DNA of 64,000 bases from Mucilaginibacter flavidus (lineage in GTDB: Bacteria; Bacteroidota; Bacteroidia; Sphingobacteriales; Sphingobacteriaceae): positions 62,001-126,000 of the forward strand of contig NZ_JAMXOE010000005.1 of the NCBI RefSeq assembly GCF_024055575.1, in the 5' to 3' direction. Position numbers and translations under genes: made by a program. Below the pieces are notes generated by a model. It had not been told where the DNA came from. It was given only the letters and a program-made list of their open reading frames with translations, and did not search any database. This document shows, piece by piece, positions 27,215 through 34,472 of the stretch (positions are counted from its first letter, which is position 1; each line of letters starts with the position of its first letter).

Positions 27215-27439
27215 TTAAAAACTGTGCTGACCTTTTATAATTTCAATAGCTTCTGTCCGGCTGTATGATTTTGTTTGGCCACTAAGGTGCAACTCGCGTT
27301 CCCGCTCTAACTCATCAGTAAAGCTTATTTCATCCCGGCGAATGTCGTCTTCTAAAAGTGTGTAGATAGCTTTTACTTTACTATCATCTGCATCGGCGAG
27401 ATACGTTATTAATTTTTTCCGGATAGTTGATGTTGTCAT
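27215..27439 (-). CDS. small hypothetical, addiction-module (antitoxin)-like, 74 aa
   Basis: A small acidic protein whose pattern (IRKKLITYLADADDSKVKAI then YTLLEDDI, then a polar linker SYSRTEAIEIIKG) resembles the short antitoxin-like addiction module components of Bacteroidota. Such genes are usually followed by a RelE/ParE or PIN toxin gene; here the 150 bp downstream before the next stop signals hold only a short frame without toxin motifs, so it is an orphan or a remnant. Function inferred only from shape. Confidence 0.5.
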   Translation of the reverse strand: MTTSTIRKKLITYLADADDSKVKAIYTLLEDDIRRDEISFTDELERERELHLSGQTKSYSRTEAIEIIKGQHSF

Positions 27440-27572
27440 CGATGTAAAGCTTCTTATACAAAGAAAACTTTTTTAATGAGTAAATGCAAACGTAGATTCG
27501 CTCCTGAATTTAAACGAAAGTCAACCCGCTAGTTCACGCGTCCGACTTACATTTCGTCAAAATTAAAAGCAT

Positions 27573-27636
27573 TGATAATGAGCATGTTTCCCTGCATTCC
27601 AAGTGTTCCGCGCGGAAAAATCGAACGCGTTGGCGG
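27573..27636 (+). repeat. GTTCC repeat, family II, divergent copy
   Basis: TGATAATGAGCATGTTT followed by a degenerate palindromic core (GCATTCC, GTGTTCCGCGCGGAAAAA, CGAACGCG). Full copies lie at 31435, 31617 and 31811, and an inverted copy at 46041. Nothing else is seen in 27440-27869 apart from an A/T-rich probable promoter zone after 27720. Confidence 0.75.
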
Positions 27637-27869
27637 CCCCTGGAGCAAAAAAGAAAAGTTGCACGCCACGCTTTTATTTATCAGCCTTATCCCATATTGC
27701 CATTTCCCAATTTATTTAATATCTTTCATAAAATAAACTATAATATAATACATACCGCATTTGAACCCTAATAATGCAGTATAAATAAGGCATACATCGC
27801 TGAAAAGTTTATTTGTGCGCATCCGGCAATAATAATATCTATAATATATTTTCATGTTAACCAATTTAA

Positions 27870-30800
27870 ATGAAAACATTTTCACTGTTAATTGTGCTGC
27901 TATTTTCCGGGGTGATATCATTCGCCCAATCGCAAAAGATCGGTTTCGAGCATTTGAATATGCGCAACGGCCTGCCATCGGAGGCTGTAGGGGACATATT
28001 ACAGGATGATAAGGGATACATTTGGTTAAGTACACAAAATGGACTGACCCGTTTCGATGGCTTTCGCGCAAAAATATACCAGTTAAAAACAACCAGCGAC
28101 AAAAACTCGTTCGACAACGTACCCAGCGCAATGTTCCTGGATGGCAAAAAACGGCTTGTTACAGGCACTTATGGCGGAAACATTTTCCGGTATAATGCAA
28201 AGCTGGATTCGATGGTACTTGTTAGAACAGGAAAGAACCAAACTGCAAAGGGAGTATACGCCCCCCTAACCTTTAGCGACAAATATGCTAACCTGTGGAT
28301 ATATTATGTTGAAAATGGGGGCATACTTGCGGCAGAACGATATGACCCTTTGACCGGCAAGACCAGGAAATTTGATCCGAAACAGGACAAAAATCATTTG
28401 TTACCAACAGGGCTTCAATGTTTCTACCGATTGCCTGGAGGTGACTTTATACTGGGTACAAAAAACGGGTTGTACACTTACGACTATCGTGAAAACAGGT
28501 TTGCCGGGCACCTGGTCCAAAAAGACTCCCTTAAACAGTTAGTTGTGCAGCAGGTGTTCCGTGAGCAGCAGGGCGACATGGTGACGTGGTTTTTAGCAAA
28601 AACCAAGAAAGATACAACAGTTACCCTTTACGGGTATAATATGCAAACCGGGGCCTTAAAACCCTATGCTACTTTGCCTGGCGCAGTAGTGAACGGCAGT
28701 TTACCGGTACCCCTGGATAAAAAAGGACGGCTTGTACTAATGACTGATAAAGGGCTGTTTTTATACGACAAAACATCCCACCAAAAAACAGACTACCCCT
28801 ATCCGGCTAATGATGCGCTTGTAAAGGACCAGGGAATAAGAGATTTAACTGTTGACAGCGATAATGTTTTTTGGATTGCTACCAGTGCGGGACTACTTAG
28901 CCTTGACCCGGCTACCGGTTTGTACCACCGCTACACGGCCAACCAAAGCGACCCCTATGCACTGGGCCATAAACATGTTTTAAAGGTTTTTATAGACAGG
29001 GCAGGGGTAAAGTGGGTGGGCATGGATGAATACGGTGTGGACAGGATTGAGACGCTGCACGTGGCCTTTTCGGGCATGAAGAACAATCCGGACCAGCCAA
29101 ACAGCTACCCCGAAAATGCTACAGACATAGCAGCTAAGGCGGGCGGCGGATATTGGATAGCCAGTCAGGACGGTCTTTTTGAATGGGATGGCATCAAAAA
29201 CCATTTTACAAAGATTACGCCACCTGGTAAAAACAAAGATGCAGCTACCAGCAATACTATAGTTTTGGCAGACGGAACACTTTGCTACATAGACGAAAAG
29301 GGATGGAATATGTACTCTCCAAATGGCAAAATTAAAACTATTGCTAACCCCGGTAACGCGGGCACGAGAGCGATTTATAAAGACCGGCAATCGAACATAT
29401 GGATGATAACCGACAAAGGGAATTTTAACCGTTTTGATATTATCACCACTAAGTTTGAACAGTACGCGTATGTAAGCCTGTCGGGAAAAAAAATAAAGCC
29501 TGACAGCCTTTCGTTTATCAATTCTTCGGAGATTTACCAGGATGGGGCAGGCACGGTATGGCTGTCTAATTCAAAATTTGGCCTGGGCCCGGTTAACGTG
29601 GCTAAAAGGCAGGTGCTAGTTTCGCCGGCACTGCAGGGCCGGGTGTTTAGCGACGTTAACAAAATGTATGAGGATAAGGCCGGAAATTTTTGGCTGGGAA
29701 CGCTCGACAACGGTTTTTGGCTTTTTGACAGGCGCTTGCAAAAGCTGGTAAAACAAATAAAAGACGAACAGGGTATACTGGAGAATCAAATAAGGTCTGT
29801 TGCAGAAGACAGAAGCGGCAACTTATGGATAGGCAGCCAAAGGGGGCTTATCAAATTCAACTACAAAACCGGCCGGTTGAAGGGTTATACCGTTGCTGAT
29901 AATATCCCGCTGGAAGTGCCGGTAAAGCTGGCCACTGAGCCCGGCGGCAGGTTTATCTTTTTGATGTTCAACAGCCTGCTTACCTTCAACCCCGACGATA
30001 TTAAGATCAACACCGTGCCGCCGCTGGTGCAGATTGAAAGTGTAGTTTACAGTAACCCTAAAAAGGAAAAAAGCGAACACCTGATAAATGCATTTGCGGC
30101 TGATACTACCACCCTTGCCTACAACAATAACCAGGTTACTTTTAACTACGTGGCGCTGCATTTTGTAAATCCGGCGAAAAATAAATACGCCTACAGGCTT
30201 GACGGCATCGATAACAACTGGATTGAGGCGCGGACGCAGCGCTGGGTAACTTACAATAACCTGGGGCCCGGCACCTATACCTTCCGGGTAAAAGCAGCCA
30301 ACAGCGATGGCGTGTGGAACAATACCGGGGCCAGCTACACTATAATAATTGAAACAGCCTGGTGGCTACGCTGGTGGGCATGGCTGGGTTACGCGATTAT
30401 TACTGCAGCGGCAATATCCGGGTTTATAGCCTACAGATCGCGGAGGCTGATAGCCGAAAATAAAATATTGGAGCAAAGGATAGCTAAACGTACCGGGCAG
30501 CTTAGCGAAGCTAACGAAGAGCTGCAGGCAAAGCAGGAGGAAATTACTTCGCAACGTGACCAACTGGTGGAAACCGTAAACAAGTTGCAGAGCACACAAA
30601 CACAGCTCATCCAATCGGAGAAAATGGCCTCGTTGGGCGAGCTTACGGCCGGCATAGCGCACGAGATACAGAACCCGCTGAACTTCGTCAATAATTTTTC
30701 GGAGGTAAGCATAGAGTTGTTGGAAGAAATGGAAGCCGACCTGAAAAACGGCGACCAGGAAGATGCCATCAGCATAGCGGCCGACATCAGGCAGAACCTG

Positions 30801-31385
30801 GAGAAAATAGGCCACCACGGCAAACGCGCCGATGCGATTGTGAAAAACATGTTGCAGCACTCTCGCAACAACAGCGGCGAACGAAGACCTACCAACGTCA
30901 ATTCGCTTGCAGACGAATACTTGCGCCTGGCCTATCACGGCCTCCGCGCCAAAGACAAAACGTTTAATGCCGACCTGGTAACGAATTTTGCACCCGATCT
31001 GCCCGAGGTAAACATCATTGGGCAGGATATTGGCCGTGTTTTGCTGAACTTATATAACAATGCATTTTATGCTGTACAGCAAAAGCAGCTAACAGCCGGC
31101 CCGGGTTACAAGCCAAAAGTTGAGATAATTACGGCCCCCCAAACCCCTAAAGGGGTAACTGAAGCAGTAACTATAACTGTACGCGACAACGGTAACGGCA
31201 TACCCGATGCCATTAAAAACAAAATAATGCAGCCCTTTTTTACCACCAAGCCAACGGGAGATGGTACCGGCTTGGGCCTGTCGTTAAGTTATGATATAGT
31301 GGTAAAGGGCCATGGGGGGAATATCGGGGTAATTAGTACAGCGGGCGAAGGAGCGGCGCTTGTGGTGACGTTGCTGGTTGGATAA
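27870..31385 (+). CDS. sensor histidine kinase with periplasmic Reg_prop/Y_Y_Y sensor
   Basis: A 1171-aa protein. It has a signal peptide (residues 1-19), two-component regulator propeller repeats from about 25-700 (GYIWLSTQNGLTRFDG, NLWIGSQRGLIKF), a Y_Y_Y domain at about 750-820, one membrane helix at about 832-855, a coiled coil (870-915), and HisKA with phospho-acceptor His931 in GELTAGIAHEIQNPLNF. HATPase_c has DNGNGIP and GTGLGLSLSYDI. It stops there, without the receiver and AraC domains of hybrid HTCS proteins, so it must pass phosphate to a regulator encoded elsewhere. A CCCCTAAAGGGG-type palindrome lies in frame in the ATPase domain (residues 1089-1095, APQTPKG). Confidence 0.93.
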   Translation: MKTFSLLIVLLFSGVISFAQSQKIGFEHLNMRNGLPSEAVGDILQDDKGYIWLSTQNGLTRFDGFRAKIYQLKTTSDKNSFDNVPSAMFLDGKKRLVTGTYGGNIFRYNAKLDSMVLVRTGKNQTAKGVYAPLTFSDKYANLWIYYVENGGILAAERYDPLTGKTRKFDPKQDKNHLLPTGLQCFYRLPGGDFILGTKNGLYTYDYRENRFAGHLVQKDSLKQLVVQQVFREQQGDMVTWFLAKTKKDTTVTLYGYNMQTGALKPYATLPGAVVNGSLPVPLDKKGRLVLMTDKGLFLYDKTSHQKTDYPYPANDALVKDQGIRDLTVDSDNVFWIATSAGLLSLDPATGLYHRYTANQSDPYALGHKHVLKVFIDRAGVKWVGMDEYGVDRIETLHVAFSGMKNNPDQPNSYPENATDIAAKAGGGYWIASQDGLFEWDGIKNHFTKITPPGKNKDAATSNTIVLADGTLCYIDEKGWNMYSPNGKIKTIANPGNAGTRAIYKDRQSNIWMITDKGNFNRFDIITTKFEQYAYVSLSGKKIKPDSLSFINSSEIYQDGAGTVWLSNSKFGLGPVNVAKRQVLVSPALQGRVFSDVNKMYEDKAGNFWLGTLDNGFWLFDRRLQKLVKQIKDEQGILENQIRSVAEDRSGNLWIGSQRGLIKFNYKTGRLKGYTVADNIPLEVPVKLATEPGGRFIFLMFNSLLTFNPDDIKINTVPPLVQIESVVYSNPKKEKSEHLINAFAADTTTLAYNNNQVTFNYVALHFVNPAKNKYAYRLDGIDNNWIEARTQRWVTYNNLGPGTYTFRVKAANSDGVWNNTGASYTIIIETAWWLRWWAWLGYAIITAAAISGFIAYRSRRLIAENKILEQRIAKRTGQLSEANEELQAKQEEITSQRDQLVETVNKLQSTQTQLIQSEKMASLGELTAGIAHEIQNPLNFVNNFSEVSIELLEEMEADLKNGDQEDAISIAADIRQNLEKIGHHGKRADAIVKNMLQHSRNNSGERRPTNVNSLADEYLRLAYHGLRAKDKTFNADLVTNFAPDLPEVNIIGQDIGRVLLNLYNNAFYAVQQKQLTAGPGYKPKVEIITAPQTPKGVTEAVTITVRDNGNGIPDAIKNKIMQPFFTTKPTGDGTGLGLSLSYDIVVKGHGGNIGVISTAGEGAALVVTLLVG
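31134..31155. repeat. CCCCTAAAGGGG palindrome inside the kinase coding region
   Basis: GCCCCCCAAACCCC then TAAAGGGG matches the intergenic repeats at 16531 and 19057 almost base for base, but lies within the HATPase coding sequence, in frame, as APQTPKG. Confidence 0.8.
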
Positions 31386-31434
31386 TTTATATTCAAATTA
31401 TCAGCTACTTGCATATTGTCAAAAATATAATTTT

Positions 31435-31500
31435 CTGATAATGAGAATGTTTCACAGCGTTCCGGGTGTTCCGCGTGGGAAAATGGAACGCTTTGGAGGG
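31435..31500 (+). repeat. GTTCC repeat, family II, array copy 1
   Basis: CTGATAATGAGAATGTTTCA then CAGCGTTCCGGGTGTTCCGC, GTGGGAAAATGGAACGCT, TTGGAGG. Arms AGCGTTCC and GGAACGCT can pair. It is followed by a hairpin at 31507-31555 (GCAGGGTC / GACCCTGC inside GTTCCC / GGGAAC). Confidence 0.85.
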
Positions 31501-31616
31501 TTTTCGGTTCCCACAAAGGCGGCGCAGGGTCGTCGCTGACAGACCCTGCGGGAACAAAAAAATATTTTATTGCGCTGTTCCGTCCATCGATATAAATTTA
31601 TCAAAAATTGGAAGCC

Positions 31617-31683
31617 CTGATAATGAGCATGTTTCACAGCGTTCCGGGTGTTCCGCGTGGGAAAATGGAACGTTTTGGAGGCC
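31617..31683 (+). repeat. GTTCC repeat, family II, array copy 2
   Basis: Near-identical to the unit at 31435 (GGAACGTT in the distal arm, keeping a G-U pair). The shared flank ATTGGAAGCC lies just before it. Confidence 0.85.
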
Positions 31684-31810
31684 TTTAGCAGGAAGTTTTA
31701 AGTTGAATCCTTGTCTTTTCTGACTTAGGACTCAAGACTTTCGACTAAAGGCTAACCGTCAATTTTCGAGAAACATAACACTAGTTTCATTTCGACTAAA
31801 ATTGGAATCC

Positions 31811-31877
31811 CTGATAATGAGCATGTTTCACAGCGTTCCGGGTGTTCCGCGTGGGAAAATGGCACGCTTTGGAGGCC
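31811..31877 (+). repeat. GTTCC repeat, family II, array copy 3
   Basis: Third unit of the array, with a single change in the distal arm (GGCACGCT). The copies start 182 and 194 bp apart, between the kinase and the sigma factor genes, filling most of 31386-32033. Confidence 0.85.
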
Positions 31878-31987
31878 GATGGGGGGCTGGCCTTTAAATA
31901 AATTGCAAATATTAAGCCGCCGGGTTTTAATGAGCATTCTCCGCCCTGGCCGGGTTTTTATGATATTCGAACAAAAAAACCTACATT

Positions 31988-32017
31988 GGTTACAATTGCC
32001 GGTTCGGCATTTACTAA
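31988..32017 (+). promoter_or_regulatory. candidate ECF promoter 1 (sigma gene)
   Basis: GGTTACAAT (31988-31996), exactly 15 nt, then TACTAA (32012-32017), 17 nt before the sigma ATG. The same bipartite motif with the same spacing occurs at 33661-33690 and, on the minus strand, at 38235-38264. Confidence 0.75.
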
Positions 32018-32033
32018 TAACCGTAACAGCCAT

Positions 32034-32648
32034 ATGAAGAAAGCCGTTGTGAATTTCTCCGATGCGGAGTTAATCGAAACGCTTAGAAATAAACATGCAA
32101 ACGACGAGGTTATCCGGTTTTTGTACCGGGGCTATTATGGCTTGCTGAGCAATTACATAAGGCAAAACCAAGGTTCAGAACAGGATGCTGAAGACATTTT
32201 CCAGGAGGTTGTTGTAGCCTTTATCGAAATAGTGAAGAAGGATAAGTTCCGGGGCGAAGCGGGTGTGAAAACATTCCTGTTTAGTCTTAACCGCTTTACC
32301 TGGCTAAATGAACTAAAGAGGCGAAGCAGGGCAAGCGCCCGCGAAGAGAAGTATGATAATGAAAGCGATGCTGATGAAAAGGACGTGAGCCATTTGCTGG
32401 TTGAGCGCGAAGCGAAAGGGATGGTAATGGCGATGATGGATAAGCTTGGCGACATCTGCAAAAAAATACTGGTTGCCTATTATTATAATGATTTACCAAT
32501 GAAAGAAATATTACTGTTGGTTAATTACGAGAATGAACAAGTGCTGCGGAACAAAAAATATAAGTGTATAAAAACCCTGGAACAAATGCTGGCCGCAGAC
32601 CCCGCATTGGCCCAACGATTTAAAAGTGCATTGGCATATGGACAATAG
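32034..32648 (+). CDS. RNA polymerase ECF-type sigma factor
   Basis: A 204-aa sigma-70 family protein with the two conserved ECF regions. Region 2 spans about residues 25-100 (FLYRGYYGLLSNYIRQNQGS, then EQDAEDIFQEVVVAFIEIV and FLFSLNRFTWLNELKRR). Region 4 is at about 130-185 (LGDICKKILVAYYYNDLPMKEI then LLVNYENEQVLRNKKYKCIKTL). ATG at 32034 is chosen; frames further upstream would overlap the promoter-like motif. It overlaps the anti-sigma gene by 11 bp, so the two are translationally coupled. The motif upstream and its two sister sites suggest autoregulation. Confidence 0.92.
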   Translation: MKKAVVNFSDAELIETLRNKHANDEVIRFLYRGYYGLLSNYIRQNQGSEQDAEDIFQEVVVAFIEIVKKDKFRGEAGVKTFLFSLNRFTWLNELKRRSRASAREEKYDNESDADEKDVSHLLVEREAKGMVMAMMDKLGDICKKILVAYYYNDLPMKEILLLVNYENEQVLRNKKYKCIKTLEQMLAADPALAQRFKSALAYGQ

Positions 32649-33402
32649 CGAACAACCCGGAGAAAAAATTGTACAGTACCTTGACGGCGAAATGACCGGG
32701 CAGGAACTGCGCAATTTCGAAAGTGAACTTGCCGTCAACCCGGCGCTGCAGGCCGAACTTGATAACCTCGGACTGGCCCATACCGCTGTAATGCATTACG
32801 GGTTAAAACAGCAGGTCGCCGCCGTACACCAAACTATGATGGCCGAGTTGCGCAATGAATCTGCAACACAGGGCCGGGGCAAGGTAGTTCCGCTTTTCCG
32901 CACTGTATTAAAAATAGCTGCCGCATTGTTTATTGGCGGGCTGTTGTATGGCGCTTACCAATATACCACTACTACCCCTGCTGGTTTTGCAAAGGATAAT
33001 TACCAGCCCTACACGATTAGTGCCGAACGCGGTGAAACATCAAAATCGACGGTGGAAACTGCGTACATCAATAATGATTATAAAGGCACAATTGCCGCTT
33101 TCGAAAAAACAACAACCCCGACTGTGAAAGAACAGTTTTTAGCAGCACAGGCTTATTTGGGCAATCACCAGCCGGCAAAGGCAATCAAAGCGTTTATTGC
33201 TGTGTTAGCCAACCAGGGAGCCGCATATAAGGATGATGCTGAATATTATTTGGCAGACGCTTACATCCAAAATGGCCAGCCCTCCAAAGCAAAGCCGTTG
33301 CTGGTGAAAATACATAACGATACCGACCATTTGTACCACAGCAAAGTAACCCGCTGGACTTTAGTTAAAGTTGATATCTTGATTTTCAAATCGGGGAATT
33401 AG
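32638..33402 (+). CDS. transmembrane anti-sigma factor with periplasmic TPR-like domain
   Basis: A 254-aa protein that overlaps the sigma gene. Residues 1-75 have the anti-sigma pattern IVQYLDGEMTGQELRNFESEL and NPALQAELDNLGLAHTAV common in Bacteroidota. One membrane helix lies at about 88-107 (TVLKIAAALFIGGLLYGAY). Residues about 130-250 are periplasmic TPR-like helix pairs (AAQAYLGNHQPAKAIKAFIA, YLADAYIQNGQPSKAKPLL). ATG at 32638 is preferred over a GTG at 32626. Inferred role: hold the sigma factor at the membrane until the TPR domain receives a periplasmic signal. Confidence 0.85.
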   Translation: MDNSEQPGEKIVQYLDGEMTGQELRNFESELAVNPALQAELDNLGLAHTAVMHYGLKQQVAAVHQTMMAELRNESATQGRGKVVPLFRTVLKIAAALFIGGLLYGAYQYTTTTPAGFAKDNYQPYTISAERGETSKSTVETAYINNDYKGTIAAFEKTTTPTVKEQFLAAQAYLGNHQPAKAIKAFIAVLANQGAAYKDDAEYYLADAYIQNGQPSKAKPLLVKIHNDTDHLYHSKVTRWTLVKVDILIFKSGN

Positions 33403-33660
33403 TAATTTTGACTGCTTTAACCAAGCAATTCGGTATGGGTCTTTGCTATTAACAGGTATACTCTATGCCTCTCCGCAGTCCACATCGTATGGACAAGTTT
33501 TCCAGCTGCCGCCTGGGGAAACATATCTATTAGTCTAAAAACAACAATTACAGACCATTCATTTCCTGTGCGGGTTACTTGTTCGCCAACCTTTCACTCA
33601 GATGCTATTTACCCAAAAAATCCTCGATCAAAAAAATATTAAATAAAATTTCACATCAGT

Positions 33661-33690
33661 GGTTACAATGTTTTTACCCGCGGCTACTAA
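33661..33690 (+). promoter_or_regulatory. candidate ECF promoter 2 (lipoprotein gene)
   Basis: GGTTACAAT (33661-33669), 15 nt, TACTAA (33685-33690), then AGATAAAAAC and the ATG 20 nt downstream. The stretch 33403-33660 before it shows no gene or clear structure. Confidence 0.75.
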
Positions 33691-33709
33691 AGATAAAAAC
33701 ATAGAAATC

Positions 33710-34450
33710 ATGAAAATTACAAAAATCAAAAACAGCATCACACTAACATTAGCGTTAGCTGCCGTAGTTGGCTTATATAGCTGCAAAAAAGACGGCCTTG
33801 CCCCCTCAACTACTTCGGGCGCAAAAATTTCATTTGGCGTATCTGCAGATAAATCGTTTGCCAGTGCCACACCGGGCACAGCGGCTGCAGCAATCACATG
33901 GACAGCCGGCGTCGCCAACATCAGCCAGTTTAAATTTGAAGCCGTTAAAGGTGGGGTAAAAACCGAAATTTCCGCACGAGGCCTTACCAATGTTGATTTA
34001 TTTGCTCTTAACCCTGCCCTTGTCGGTACTGTTATTGATACCGGTACTTACAAACAAATCGAAGTTAAGCTTGAGTTTGTAAAATCTGGCTCGTCGCTGC
34101 CGCTATCTGTACAGGGAAGTTTTACTGCTGCAGACGGCACGGTGGTTCCGGTTGAGATTGATGTAAACGAAAGTTTCGAATTAAAAGCCGAGGCCAACAA
34201 TGTATTTGTTGACAAAACAACCGACCTTAAATCGATAATCAAGCTTCACCTTGATAAGGTACTGGCCGGTATAAGCGTTGCTGATTTAGGAACTGCCACC
34301 CAAACATCTGGTAAAATTATTATCAGCAGCACATCAAACAGCGCCATATTTAATAAAATTAAAGCCAATGTTGCCAGCGCAGGCGAAAACGAATTTGAGG
34401 GTGAGCATGAGCATGGTGGCGGCCACGGCGGTAATGAGAATGACGGATAG
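33710..34450 (+). CDS. lipoprotein, DUF4382-like, with His/Gly/Glu-rich tail
   Basis: A 246-aa lipoprotein: a hydrophobic signal then the lipobox LYSC followed by KKDG, a sorting context typical of Bacteroidota lipoproteins. The mature domain reads as a beta-sandwich (ITWTAGVANISQFKFEAV, DTGTYKQIEVKLEFVKSG, GSFTAADGTVVPVEIDV) resembling DUF4382 proteins. It ends in a flexible tail rich in Glu, His and Gly (GEHEHGGGHGG) that could bind metal. ATG at 33710 fits the signal peptide. It follows the anti-sigma gene on the same strand but has its own copy of the ECF-like promoter motif. Confidence 0.8.
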   Translation: MKITKIKNSITLTLALAAVVGLYSCKKDGLAPSTTSGAKISFGVSADKSFASATPGTAAAAITWTAGVANISQFKFEAVKGGVKTEISARGLTNVDLFALNPALVGTVIDTGTYKQIEVKLEFVKSGSSLPLSVQGSFTAADGTVVPVEIDVNESFELKAEANNVFVDKTTDLKSIIKLHLDKVLAGISVADLGTATQTSGKIIISSTSNSAIFNKIKANVASAGENEFEGEHEHGGGHGGNENDG

Positions 34451-34472
34451 GGATTAGGGTGTTCTATTCATG

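Noticed and set aside
27030..27215. 61-codon minus frame downstream of the antitoxin-like gene as its toxin
   Set aside because: No RelE, ParE, PIN or HEPN pattern; composition resembles a decayed intergenic repeat and it overlaps the end of the membrane protein gene on the other strand.
31435..31877. CRISPR array
   Set aside because: Three units at unequal spacing of about 190 bp with no uniform short spacers and no cas genes; the same unit occurs singly elsewhere.
33403..33660. A small gene between the anti-sigma and lipoprotein genes
   Set aside because: No frame with a start, ribosome site or protein-like composition; only the promoter-like motif at its end is supported.
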